Below are positions 35,855-44,948 of a DNA stretch of 64,000 bases, piece after piece; within the stretch, counting starts at the first letter, position 1, and each line of letters begins with the position of its first letter. The notes below the pieces were generated by a model, which was not told the DNA's origin, ran no database searches, and was given only the letters and a program-made list of their open reading frames with translations. The DNA is from GCA-2705445 sp002705445 (GTDB lineage Bacteria > Pseudomonadota > Gammaproteobacteria > Poriferisulfidales > GCA-002705445). The DNA is taken from the NCBI GenBank assembly GCA_045561235.1, contig JBJKYB010000002.1, forward strand, positions 620,001-684,000, in the 5' to 3' direction. The translations under genes and the position numbers were made by a program.

Positions 35855-36410
35855 ATTTTCCTCTAGTTTGTTCAAAAATTATAAATTCACCTTTCATTAA
35901 ACTACTTTTCATTCCTGTGCCATTTAGGAAAGAATTATTTTTATTAATAAAAACTTCAGAATCAGTCACAGCTAGTTGCTGATCAAGGTATATATATATT
36001 TCATCTGTTTTTAATTTAAGTAAAGAATCATTTTCTGCTTCTTTAAAATACATATTAACATTCCCATAAAGCTTTATATTGTGTCTTTTATATGCAATGG
36101 AACCAAAATTTGAAACTATTTTTGTTGGAGGCTTATTTTTTCTAAAAAGCAAAATTTTTGGTTTAGAAGTTTCAATCATCTCGTTCTCAAAAAATTGCTT
36201 CATATTTGGACTTGAAACTGTATATAGAGGTACGCCCTGATAATCCATTGCAATATATTTTACCTGACTAAAAGTATTATCAGGTCTTGTTTTAATATTA
36301 TTCGAATTAATATCTAAAATATCTTCAGCTTTATTATTAATAATTAAAACTAAAAAGCAGCCAAAAATAATTATTACTAAAGTGAAAAAGTTTTTTTTTA
36401 TATAGCTCAC
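35844..36410 (-). CDS. lptC: LPS export protein LptC
   Basis: Bitopic inner-membrane protein linking LptB2FG to LptA. It has 188 residues: one N-terminal membrane helix (LVIIIFGCFLVLII) then a periplasmic jellyroll with DYQGVPLYTVSSPNMKQF and KPKILLFR, and the C-terminal GTGMKSSLMKGEFII. GTG start at 36410, three bases after kdsD. In E. coli kdsC lies between kdsD and lptC; here it does not. Confidence 0.9.
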   Translation of the reverse strand: MSYIKKNFFTLVIIIFGCFLVLIINNKAEDILDINSNNIKTRPDNTFSQVKYIAMDYQGVPLYTVSSPNMKQFFENEMIETSKPKILLFRKNKPPTKIVSNFGSIAYKRHNIKLYGNVNMYFKEAENDSLLKLKTDEIYIYLDQQLAVTDSEVFINKNNSFLNGTGMKSSLMKGEFIIFEQTRGKYVK

Positions 36411-36413
36411 AAC

Positions 36414-37394
36414 TTAACTTATTCCTGAGTCCATCAAAATATGCATATTTATAGCACCTATAGCTTTTTTTTGATTATCTAAAACAGGCAAAGAATTAAT
36501 TTTTTTTTCTTTCATAATATTTAATATATCTAATGCATAATCATTTCCCGCGCAAGAAATAAATTTTTTTGTCATTATTTCTTCAATCGAAGTATGATGG
36601 ATGTCGAGCAATTTATTAATAGATCTTCTTAAATCTCCGTCGGTAAAAAATCCAATTGCTTTTTTCTTTTCATCATTGATTATCACACAGCCTAAATTTT
36701 TTTTTGTCATTTCTATTAGAGCGTCTTTAAGTTTCTTTTTTTTTAGGATAATTGGAATATCCTTACCTTTTCTCATAATATCTTTTACTTTTAAATTTAG
36801 ATTTTTTCCAAGACGTCCTCCAGGATGGTTTTTTCCAAAATCATCAGATTTAAAGTTTCTCATTTTCATTAATATAACCGCAATAACATCACCAGCTACT
36901 AAAGCTGAAGTTGTGCTGGAAGTTGGAGCAAGATTTAGAGGACATGCTTCTTTATTAACTGAAATATTTATCGATATATCAGAATCTTCATAAATTTTAG
37001 AATTTTTATTTCCACAGAGACTTAGAATTTTACAACCAATTTTTTTTAGATTAGGCAATAAGGGAATAATTTCTGCAGTACATCCAGAATTAGATATTAT
37101 TAGAACAGTATCTTTTTTTGATACAGAACCAATATCTCCATGCATAGCCTCACTAGGATGAATGAAAAAGGAAGGTGTCCCTGTGCTAGATAAAGTAGCT
37201 GATAGCTTATTTGCTATATGGCCAGATTTCCCAACTCCTAAGATTATTAATTTACCTTTGCAATCGTGTATTTCTTTACATAAAAGATACAATTCTTTTC
37301 CTAAATTTTTTTTAAGAAAATTTATAGCAGAAACTTCTGAAGCTATCACTTTTTTTGCGATAGTTAGAGCATCAATTTGATTAAAATTAGCCAT
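36414..37394 (-). CDS. kdsD: Arabinose-5-phosphate isomerase (KDO synthesis)
   Basis: Interconverts ribulose-5-phosphate and arabinose-5-phosphate, the first step to KDO of LPS. It has 326 residues: an N-terminal SIS domain (LGVGKSGHIANKLSATLSST, then HPSEAMHGDIG and ISNSGCTAE) and two C-terminal CBS domains beginning near residue 205 (VKDIMRKGKDIP; IEEIMTKKFISC). It heads the lptC-lptA-lptB-rpoN run. The phosphatase partner KdsC is not encoded next to it. Confidence 0.94.
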   Translation of the reverse strand: MANFNQIDALTIAKKVIASEVSAINFLKKNLGKELYLLCKEIHDCKGKLIILGVGKSGHIANKLSATLSSTGTPSFFIHPSEAMHGDIGSVSKKDTVLIISNSGCTAEIIPLLPNLKKIGCKILSLCGNKNSKIYEDSDISINISVNKEACPLNLAPTSSTTSALVAGDVIAVILMKMRNFKSDDFGKNHPGGRLGKNLNLKVKDIMRKGKDIPIILKKKKLKDALIEMTKKNLGCVIINDEKKKAIGFFTDGDLRRSINKLLDIHHTSIEEIMTKKFISCAGNDYALDILNIMKEKKINSLPVLDNQKKAIGAINMHILMDSGIS

Positions 37395-37481
37395 ATTTTT
37401 TAAAATTAAATTTTATTAAATTATATAAGATAATAATATTTATATCTCTTAAATTCCATAAGAATGCTGATATAAAAACGA

Positions 37482-37518
37482 TATAATGATAATATTACTG
37501 AATTATATAGCAATTCAG
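37482..37518 (+). promoter_or_regulatory. TATAAT box and hairpin before the RND exporter gene
   Basis: A perfect TATAAT at 37482-37487 is followed by a hairpin, CTGAATT (37498-37504) paired with AATTCAG (37512-37518) around a 7-base loop. The hairpin ends 10 bases before the ATG at 37529 and would sit in the 5' leader. A longer-range repeat, AATGCTGA upstream and TCAGCATT, also brackets the region. No good -35 element is visible. The rest of the 134-base gap shows nothing else. Confidence 0.4.
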
Positions 37519-37528
37519 CATTTAATTT

Positions 37529-40039
37529 ATGAAAATCATTACTAAAATCACGAGCTTTTATGATGAGGCAATTATAGAGAGACCATTCTTTTCTCTTTTT
37601 TTTATATTATCTTTAATATTCTTTTTTTCTCTTAGTATTCCAAATTTTAAAATGGATGCTTCCGCCGACTCTTTAGTTTTAGAGAATGATCAAGCATTAA
37701 AATATTATAGAGCGACAAGTGCTAGATATGGTACAGAAGATTTTGTTGTGATTACATTTAAACCTTTCAAGGGTATTTATAACACTGATTCTCTTTTTAT
37801 TTTAGACAACCTTTCAAAAGAAATAAAATCTAATATTGATAATGTAAGTGAGGTTTTAACAATATTGGATGTTCCTTTGCTAAACAGTCCACAAATTGGA
37901 TTTTCAGACCTGGGAAATGAACAAAGAACATTGAGAAGTGAAGGTGTAGATTTAGATCTTGTTAAACAAGAATTTTTAACAAGCCCGCTATATAAAAATT
38001 TACTCATGAGTAATGATTCTAGTACAACAGTCCTTGTTGTATATTTCTCAAAAGATCCCAAGTACTTTGATCTTTTAAATAAAAGAAATAATCTTAGAGA
38101 AATTAGATTACAAAGAGAATTAAGTTTAAATGAAAAAAATTTATTGAAAACTGCAGAATTGGACTTTAAAAACTATAGTTCAAAGTATGCGTTAAAAGAA
38201 AAAGAAAATATTAAAAAAATTAGGGAAGTAACTGCCAAATATAAAAAAGATGCCTCTATGTTTTTAGGAGGAGTTCCAATGATTACTTCCGATATGACAG
38301 ACTTTATTGCTCAAGATATAAAAAAGTTTGGCGCAGGAGTTTTTTTATTTTTAGTATTGATTCTATTCTTAATTTTTAAGAGTATTAGGTGGATAATTAT
38401 TCCTTTATTTGGATGTATCGCCTCGGTAGTTTTTGTTAGTGGACTCTCTGGTTTCATTGATTGGAGAATCACAGTTATATCTTCAAATTTTGCAGCAATA
38501 TTGTTAATTATTACAATGTCAATGACAATTCATCTAGCTGTTAGATATCGTGAGCTTAAATCAAAAAATAAAGAAAATGATAATAAAAGTATTGTTAAAG
38601 AGACTATACATTATATGTTTATTCCATGTGTATATACATCATTAACAACAATAGTTGCTTTTGCTTCTTTAGTAGTGAGCGGTATTAGACCAGTAATTGA
38701 TTTTGGTCACATGATGACTCTTGGAATTACCTCAGCTTTTATCATAACTTTTATTGTGTTCCCAACAATTTTAATAATATTACCAAATGAAGATGTGAAA
38801 GAAAAAAATGACTTAACAAGAAACATTACAAATAGTTTTGCATCTTTTTCAATAAAAAATTATATAAAAATAATTGTAGTTGCTTTATTAGTTTTCATAG
38901 TTAGTGCTTTTGGCATTTCAAAAATCAAAGTAGAAAATAGATTTATTGATTATTTCCACTCAGATACTGAAATATATCAAGGTATGCTTGAAATCGACAA
39001 ACAACTTGGAGGTACAACGCCCTTTGACATAATTATTGATAAGCCCTTAAGAAAAATTAGTGAAGAAAACAGCCTCGATTTTGATGATGATTTAGATGAA
39101 GATTTTGATGATCTTTCAGAGCTTCTGGGCGACGAAGAAGAAATTACAGGTTACTGGCTTTCAAATCCAAAATTAAAAGAAATAGAGAAAATACATAATT
39201 TTTTAGAATCGCAGCCTGAAACAGGAAAAGTACTATCATTGGCAACATTATATAAATTAGCTAAGGGCCTGAATGATAACGAGCCGTTGTCTGATTTGCA
39301 AGTAGGTGCAATTAAAGATTCACTATCAAACGATGTTAAAAAAGTTTTACTTGATCCATATTTATCAGAAAATGAAGAGCAAACAAGAATAACTTTGAGA
39401 GTAATTGATTCAGATAAAAGGTTAAATCGTAAAGAGTTTATTCAAAGGGTAGAAAATTACTTATCTGAAGAAATGGGGTATGTTAAAGAAAGATTTAATA
39501 CAACAAATATGCTAGTTTTATATAATAACATGCTTCAAAGTCTATTTTCTTCTCAAATTCAAACTATTGGATTTGTGTTTATATCTATAATGTTCATGTT
39601 TCTAGTTTTATTTAGATCGTTTTATTTAGCAATATTGGCAATAGTTCCAAATATTTTGCCAGCAACTTTAGTTCTTGGCTTTATGGGTTTAAAGTCCATA
39701 CCTCTTGATTTAATGACCATTACTATTGCAGCAATAAGTGTAGGTATAGCAGTTGATAATACTATTCATTATATAATTAGATTTAAAAGGGAATTTTCGC
39801 AACATAAAAATTACTCAAAAACAGTAGAAATTTGCCATGGGAGTATAGGAAAAGCAATGTATTATACTTCTTCAATCATAGTTATAGGTTTTTCAATTCT
39901 ATCCTTATCAAATTTTATACCAACAATTTACTTTGGTTTGCTCACAGGCTTGGCTATGTTAGCTGCTCTTTTGGCTTCATTAACTTTGTTACCAGCATTA
40001 CTAATAATTTTTAAGCCACTTGGAAAAGAAAATAATTAG
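37529..40039 (+). CDS. MMPL-type RND exporter
   Basis: Inner-membrane exporter of the MMPL/HpnN-like branch of the RND superfamily, 836 residues, with two repeats of one plus five membrane helices. The second repeat carries GLKSIPLDLMTITIAAISVGIAVDNTIHY-type TM4 with Asp in GIAVDNTIHY; the first has FAAILLIITMSMTIHLAVRYRE. The second periplasmic loop holds a very acidic insert around residues 516-540 (LDFDDDLDEDFDDLSE). It lies 43 bases before mlaC, at the place where other gammaproteobacteria have the mlaFED lipid-transport genes. HpnN exports hopanoids with the MlaC-like HpnM, so a lipid substrate is plausible but not shown. Confidence 0.8.
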   Translation: MKIITKITSFYDEAIIERPFFSLFFILSLIFFFSLSIPNFKMDASADSLVLENDQALKYYRATSARYGTEDFVVITFKPFKGIYNTDSLFILDNLSKEIKSNIDNVSEVLTILDVPLLNSPQIGFSDLGNEQRTLRSEGVDLDLVKQEFLTSPLYKNLLMSNDSSTTVLVVYFSKDPKYFDLLNKRNNLREIRLQRELSLNEKNLLKTAELDFKNYSSKYALKEKENIKKIREVTAKYKKDASMFLGGVPMITSDMTDFIAQDIKKFGAGVFLFLVLILFLIFKSIRWIIIPLFGCIASVVFVSGLSGFIDWRITVISSNFAAILLIITMSMTIHLAVRYRELKSKNKENDNKSIVKETIHYMFIPCVYTSLTTIVAFASLVVSGIRPVIDFGHMMTLGITSAFIITFIVFPTILIILPNEDVKEKNDLTRNITNSFASFSIKNYIKIIVVALLVFIVSAFGISKIKVENRFIDYFHSDTEIYQGMLEIDKQLGGTTPFDIIIDKPLRKISEENSLDFDDDLDEDFDDLSELLGDEEEITGYWLSNPKLKEIEKIHNFLESQPETGKVLSLATLYKLAKGLNDNEPLSDLQVGAIKDSLSNDVKKVLLDPYLSENEEQTRITLRVIDSDKRLNRKEFIQRVENYLSEEMGYVKERFNTTNMLVLYNNMLQSLFSSQIQTIGFVFISIMFMFLVLFRSFYLAILAIVPNILPATLVLGFMGLKSIPLDLMTITIAAISVGIAVDNTIHYIIRFKREFSQHKNYSKTVEICHGSIGKAMYYTSSIIVIGFSILSLSNFIPTIYFGLLTGLAMLAALLASLTLLPALLIIFKPLGKENN

Positions 40040-40082
40040 GATCTTTCTTGATGATGTACCTATTATTATGGAATAATATGGT

Positions 40083-40691
40083 ATGAAACAGTTAAAGTTA
40101 TTTACAATAGGATCTTTACTCATATCAGCAATTTTTTTAGCAAACAATGAGTCATTTGCCTCAAAAGAATCACCTGAAAATGTAATTCTCTCGGCAGCGA
40201 ATAGCTTGTTTACCGATGTTGAAAAAAATAAAGAAATGTATGAAAAAGATATTACTACTTTTTATGAAAGAGTAGATAATATTTTATCTCCAATAATTGA
40301 TTTTGAAGTTTTAATTAGAAGTATAATTGGGAAAAAAAATTACCAGGAAACTTCATCTGAACAAAAGAACAGATTTAAACAGGCTTTAAAAAGTCAGTTA
40401 ATCAGAATATATGCAAAAACAATTGTAGAATATGCAAATTCTAAAATTACAATCATTAGCTCTTCAAAAGCAAAAAATTTCTTTCTCGTTAAAACGGAAT
40501 TATCTATTGGTCAAGGAAAACCAGCATTTCAAGTCATATATGTGATGAAAGAGTCACCAGACAGCTGGAAAATTGTTGAGGTTGTTGCAAATGGTTTGAG
40601 GCTTGTAAAAAGTTTAAGAAAAAGTTTGCTCCCAGAAATTGAGGAAAAAGGAATAGAATCTGTAATTAATAGATTAGAGTCTGAGTCCTAA
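40083..40691 (+). CDS. mlaC: MlaC/Ttg2-family periplasmic phospholipid-binding protein
   Basis: Periplasmic lipid shuttle. It has 202 residues: a signal peptide ending near ESFASK, then the MlaC fold with NILSPIIDFEVLIRSIIGKKNYQ, FKQALKSQLIRIYAKTI and VIYVMKESPDSWKIVEVVANGLRLVKS. The murA neighbour two bases downstream is the conserved gammaproteobacterial context, but mlaF, mlaE, mlaD, mlaB and the bolA-family gene are missing. Its partner here is probably the MMPL exporter upstream, comparable to the HpnM-HpnN pair. Confidence 0.85.
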   Translation: MKQLKLFTIGSLLISAIFLANNESFASKESPENVILSAANSLFTDVEKNKEMYEKDITTFYERVDNILSPIIDFEVLIRSIIGKKNYQETSSEQKNRFKQALKSQLIRIYAKTIVEYANSKITIISSSKAKNFFLVKTELSIGQGKPAFQVIYVMKESPDSWKIVEVVANGLRLVKSLRKSLLPEIEEKGIESVINRLESES

Positions 40692-40693
40692 TA

Positions 40694-41950
40694 ATGGAAA
40701 AACTATTAATAACAGGTGGGAAACCTTTAGAGGGGGAAGTTAAAATTTCTGGTGCAAAAAACTCAGTACTTCCAATACTTGCTGCAAGCTTATTGAGTGA
40801 TGAAGAAGTAATCATTGGAAATGTTCCACATTTGCAAGATGTCACAACGACAATCTCACTTCTCACAGAGATGGGTGCAACATTATCTATTGATGAGAAA
40901 ATGAAGGTTTGTATTAATGCTTCATCTGTAAATAAATTTTACGCACCTTACGAAATGGTAAAAACAATGAGAGCTTCGATTCTAGTTTTAGGACCATTGC
41001 TTGCACACTTTGGAGAAGCAAAGGTTTCTCTTCCAGGTGGTTGTGCAATAGGTTCAAGGCCTGTGAATCTTCATTTAGAGGGTTTGAAAGCGATGGGAGC
41101 AAATATTAAAGTTGAGGATGGGTATATTATTGCAAAAACAAAAAAACTTAAAGGAGCAAAAATAAGTTTTCCAACAGCAACTGTTACTGGCACAGAAAAT
41201 ATTATGATGGCAGCAGTTTTAGCGTCTGGTAAAACTTACATAAAAAATGCTGCAAAAGAGCCTGAAATAATAGATTTAGCAAATTGTTTAAGATTAATGG
41301 GAGCAAAGATACAAGGTGACGGTTCTTCTAACATAATTATTGAAGGGGTTAAAAATTTAAAAGGCTGTAATTATGATGTTTTGCCTGACAGAATCGAAAC
41401 TGCAACTTTCTTAGTTGCTGCAGCAATTACAAGAGGTAAATTAACATTGACTCATACTCGGCCAGATACAATCAAAATAATTATTGAAAAATTGAAAAAG
41501 GCCGGGGCAAAAATTTCAGTGAAAAACGATATTATAAATATTGAAACAAAATCAAAATTGGATGCTGTAAATATAGTAACAAATCCTTATCCAGATTTTC
41601 CCACTGATATGCAAGCCCAATTTATCGCCTTAAATTCTATTTCCAAAGGAAAAAGTAAAGTGGTCGAATCCGTTTTTGAAAATAGGTTTATGCACGTTCA
41701 AGAGTTAGTTAGAATGGGCGCAGATATTGATATTAATGGGAATACTGCAATTATTAAAGGAGTTAAAGATCTTACTGGTGCGCCTGTAATGGCGACAGAC
41801 TTAAGAGCATCTGCGAGTTTAATTTTAGCAGGCTTAGTTGCTAAAGGTCAGACAATTGTCGATAGAATATATCATATTGATAGGGGATACGAGTGTATTG
41901 AAGAAAAACTGACAAAAATTGGTGCAAATATTAAGAGATTACCTAAATGA
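40694..41950 (+). CDS. murA: UDP-GlcNAc 1-carboxyvinyltransferase MurA
   Basis: First committed step of peptidoglycan synthesis, transferring enolpyruvate to UDP-GlcNAc. It has 418 residues, matching E. coli (419). The fosfomycin-target cysteine is present at C117 in PGGCAIGSRPVNLHL, so fosfomycin sensitivity is expected at the enzyme level. Other marks are GAKNSVLPILAASLL at the N terminus and FPTDMQAQF and LRASASLILAGL near the end. It overlaps hisG by 4 bases. Confidence 0.97.
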   Translation: MEKLLITGGKPLEGEVKISGAKNSVLPILAASLLSDEEVIIGNVPHLQDVTTTISLLTEMGATLSIDEKMKVCINASSVNKFYAPYEMVKTMRASILVLGPLLAHFGEAKVSLPGGCAIGSRPVNLHLEGLKAMGANIKVEDGYIIAKTKKLKGAKISFPTATVTGTENIMMAAVLASGKTYIKNAAKEPEIIDLANCLRLMGAKIQGDGSSNIIIEGVKNLKGCNYDVLPDRIETATFLVAAAITRGKLTLTHTRPDTIKIIIEKLKKAGAKISVKNDIINIETKSKLDAVNIVTNPYPDFPTDMQAQFIALNSISKGKSKVVESVFENRFMHVQELVRMGADIDINGNTAIIKGVKDLTGAPVMATDLRASASLILAGLVAKGQTIVDRIYHIDRGYECIEEKLTKIGANIKRLPK

Positions 41951-42579
41951 AAATAAATGATGAAATCATAATAGCTTTATCTAAAGGTAGAATTTTGAAG
42001 GAAGGATTAGAGCTTCTTGATGAATTAGAAATTAAAACTTTAGAGAGTATGCAAGATTCTAGAAAACTAATTTATGATACGAATAATGACAAGATAAAAA
42101 TAGTTATAGTAAGAGCTGCAGATGTACCGACTTATGTCGGTAACGGAGCTGCAGATATTGGGATTGTAGGAAAAGACACATTGTTAGAGTATGGATCTAA
42201 TAATATTTATATTCCTCTTGATTTAAATATATCAAAATGCCGAATGGTGCTAGCAAGTTTGCCAGAATGTTCTCCAGGACCAAGGGTTAAAGTAGCTACA
42301 AAGTATGTAAAATGTGCTAACAATTATTTTATTAAAAAAAAGAAACAAGTTGATATAATAAAGCTTTATGGATCCATGGAGCTTGCCCCGATACTTGGAC
42401 TGTCAGATTATATTGTAGATTTAGCAGATAGCGGGGAAACCCTAAAAGCAAATGGTTTGAAAGAAATTGATTTAATATTCAATGTAAGTGCACAACTTAT
42501 TACTAATAAAGCTTCTATGAAAATAAAAACAAAATCAATAGAAACTATTATTGGTGCTTTTGAAAAACTTATACAGTGA
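41947..42579 (+). CDS. hisG: ATP phosphoribosyltransferase catalytic subunit, short form
   Basis: First step of histidine synthesis. It has 210 residues, the short HisG form that lacks the C-terminal regulatory domain and requires HisZ. Conserved parts are IIALSKGRILKEGLELL, RAADVPTYVGNGAADIGIVGKD and the PRPP loop DYIVDLADSGETLKANGL. The ATG overlaps the murA stop (ATGA). No hisZ lies in the window, so it should be elsewhere, often beside purA in gammaproteobacteria. Confidence 0.94.
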   Translation: MKINDEIIIALSKGRILKEGLELLDELEIKTLESMQDSRKLIYDTNNDKIKIVIVRAADVPTYVGNGAADIGIVGKDTLLEYGSNNIYIPLDLNISKCRMVLASLPECSPGPRVKVATKYVKCANNYFIKKKKQVDIIKLYGSMELAPILGLSDYIVDLADSGETLKANGLKEIDLIFNVSAQLITNKASMKIKTKSIETIIGAFEKLIQ

Positions 42580-42586
42580 GAAAATT

Positions 42587-43651
42587 ATGACTCTTAAAAC
42601 AGATGATTTAAGAATATTAAAGACGCAGGAATTAAGTACTCCTGAAGAAATTAGGAGAGAGTTACCTATTTCTGATAACGCAGCTAACATTATTTTAGAT
42701 TCTAGAACGACTATAGAAAATATATTGGATGAAAAAGATGATCGGGTTTTTATAGTTGTTGGACCATGTTCGATTCATGATCCAGTAGCCGCAATAGATT
42801 ATGCACAAAGATTGGAAAAAATATCCCATGAATTATCAAAAAATTTGTTTTTAATTATGAGAGTTTACTTTGAGAAACCAAGAACAACAGTCGGATGGAA
42901 AGGTTTAATAAATGATCCAATGCTTGATGGGAGCTTCAAGGTTAATCAAGGTATTAGGATTGGTAGAAAATTGCTATTAGATATTATAAATCTTGGTATT
43001 CCGGCTGGCACTGAGTATTTAGATTTAATAAGCCCACAATATATTGCAGATATCATAAGTTGGGGAGCTATTGGTGCAAGAACAACTGAAAGTCAATGCC
43101 ATAGAGAATTAGCATCAGGATTATCTTGTCCTGTAGGCTTTAAAAATGGAACTGACGGTAACTTACAAATTGTTTTTGATGCAATTAAATCTGCTTCCGG
43201 AGCACATCATTTTTTATCAGTAACTAAAGAAGGTAATTCAGCGATATTTTCGACCAGCGGAAATTCTTATTGCCATACAATTTTAAGAGGCGGGTCAAAA
43301 AAAGTGAACTATGATGAGAAAAGCATAGATGAAGTATCAGCAAGATTAGATAAAGCAAATCTGCCACAACAAATTGTAGTTGATTGCAGCCATGCTAATA
43401 GTATGAAAGACCATAAAAAACAAATGGTTGTTATAGATGATCTTGCCAAGCAATTTAGAAATGGTGAAAAAAGGATAAAAGGTTTAATGATTGAGAGTAA
43501 TCTTATCGAAGGTAATCAAAATATAAATAATGAAAATCTTATTTATGGACAAAGTGTTACTGATGCATGTATTGGGTGGGAAGATACAAAAAAAGCACTG
43601 TATACTTTATCTGAAGCAATAGACAAAAGAAATAAAAATGCTCAAAATTAA
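42587..43651 (+). CDS. 3-Deoxy-7-phosphoheptulonate (DAHP) synthase, class I
   Basis: Condenses PEP and erythrose-4-phosphate, the entry to aromatic amino acid synthesis. It has 354 residues in the AroF/G/H class-I beta family: VVGPCSIHDPVAAIDYA, MRVYFEKPRTTVGWKGLINDP-type segment, EYLDLISPQYIADIISWGAIGARTTESQ and DCSHANS metal-site residues are present. Start set at ATG 42587, which follows the hisG stop by 7 bases; an upstream in-frame start at 42551 would overlap hisG and adds an atypical N-terminus. It interrupts the usual hisG-hisD run. Which feedback class (Phe, Tyr, Trp) cannot be told. Confidence 0.92.
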   Translation: MTLKTDDLRILKTQELSTPEEIRRELPISDNAANIILDSRTTIENILDEKDDRVFIVVGPCSIHDPVAAIDYAQRLEKISHELSKNLFLIMRVYFEKPRTTVGWKGLINDPMLDGSFKVNQGIRIGRKLLLDIINLGIPAGTEYLDLISPQYIADIISWGAIGARTTESQCHRELASGLSCPVGFKNGTDGNLQIVFDAIKSASGAHHFLSVTKEGNSAIFSTSGNSYCHTILRGGSKKVNYDEKSIDEVSARLDKANLPQQIVVDCSHANSMKDHKKQMVVIDDLAKQFRNGEKRIKGLMIESNLIEGNQNINNENLIYGQSVTDACIGWEDTKKALYTLSEAIDKRNKNAQN

Positions 43652-44948
43652 AAAAATTAATTCTAACGATATTAGTTTCTCTAAGAATTTACAAAGTCAT
43701 ATTTCTAAGAGAAAGGTTAATACATCTGATATTAAAGAAAAAGTAAGAATGATTATCTCAGAAGTTAAATCAAAGAGAGATACAGCATTAGTCAAATATT
43801 CGAAAGAATATGATAATTATGATGTTCAGAGCGCAAATGAATTAGAGATTTCAAAAGAGGAATGTTTAGAAGCCTTAAAAAAAATTAGTAAAGAAGAACT
43901 CGAAGCTTTAAAATTTGCAAGAAGTCGAATTCAAGAATTTTCTGAGCATCAAAAAACAAAACCATGGAATTATACTAGTAAGGGAATTACATTAGGTGAA
44001 AAAATAACTGCGATAGATAAAGTCGGACTATATGTTCCTGGAGGTTCTGCCGCATACCCATCGAGCGTTCTAATGAATTCTATTCCAGCTAAAGTTGCTG
44101 GAGTAAAAGAAATCACAATGGTATTTCCATCTCCAAAAGGAAAAGTGAATAATATGGTTTTAGCTGCTGCCTATTTGGGAGGTGTGGATAGAATTTTTAG
44201 AATTGGTGGGGCACACGCGGTAGCTGCACTTGCGTTCGGAACAGATACAATTCCTAAAGTGAATATGATAGTGGGTCCTGGTAGCCAATATGTAGCTGAG
44301 GCAAAAAAAGAACTGTATGGTGAAGTTGGTATTGATAATTTTGCTGGGCCATCCGAAATACTTGTTATTGCAGATTCATCGGCTAATGAAGAATGGATAG
44401 CATTAGATCTATTTTCTCAGGCAGAACATGATGAGCTGGCTCAATCAATACTAATATCGCCTGATGAAAATTTGCTTAAAAAAGTTGAAAAAGTTATGCA
44501 GGATAAACTAAATAATCAAGAAAGAAAAAATATTATAGAATCTTCATTAAATAATTTTGGTTTAATGATTAAAGTTAAAGATATAGAAAATGCTATAGAA
44601 ATATCAAATGATATTGCTCCAGAACATCTGCAATTATCAATTAAAAATAGTAATAAGTATTTAGACAAAATAGAAAATGCTGGAGCTATATTTTTAGGAG
44701 AGTATACGCCAGAGGTATTTGGAGATTATTGCGCAGGATCTAATCATGTTCTTCCAACTGTTGGAACTGCAAAATTTTCTTCTCCATTGGGGGTTTATGA
44801 TTTTCAAAAAAGATCGAATATTATTCAGTGTTCTGAAGAATCTGCAATTTTGCTAGCAAAACATGCAACAGTTTTAGCAAATGCAGAAGGATTATTTTCG
44901 CATAAAGATTCTGCGAGCTTAAGAAACAACAAAGGTAAATTAGAATGA
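43638..44948 (+). CDS. hisD: Histidinol dehydrogenase
   Basis: Oxidises histidinol to histidine in two NAD+-dependent steps. It has 436 residues. Marks are GLYVPGGSAAYPSSVLMN, VDRIFRIGGAHAVAALAFGT, IVGPGSQYVAEAKKELYG, DNFAGPSEILVIAD, the zinc-site SQAEHDELAQ and the C-terminal CAGSNHVLPT. Its start lies 14 bases inside the DAHP synthase 3' end, so translation is probably coupled. Confidence 0.96.
   Translation: MLKIKKINSNDISFSKNLQSHISKRKVNTSDIKEKVRMIISEVKSKRDTALVKYSKEYDNYDVQSANELEISKEECLEALKKISKEELEALKFARSRIQEFSEHQKTKPWNYTSKGITLGEKITAIDKVGLYVPGGSAAYPSSVLMNSIPAKVAGVKEITMVFPSPKGKVNNMVLAAAYLGGVDRIFRIGGAHAVAALAFGTDTIPKVNMIVGPGSQYVAEAKKELYGEVGIDNFAGPSEILVIADSSANEEWIALDLFSQAEHDELAQSILISPDENLLKKVEKVMQDKLNNQERKNIIESSLNNFGLMIKVKDIENAIEISNDIAPEHLQLSIKNSNKYLDKIENAGAIFLGEYTPEVFGDYCAGSNHVLPTVGTAKFSSPLGVYDFQKRSNIIQCSEESAILLAKHATVLANAEGLFSHKDSASLRNNKGKLE

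Noticed and set aside
37529..40039. Firm call of HpnN hopanoid exporter
   Set aside because: No hopanoid biosynthesis gene is in the window, and the N-terminal sequence differs from what I recall of HpnN; only the family and the MlaC pairing are supported.
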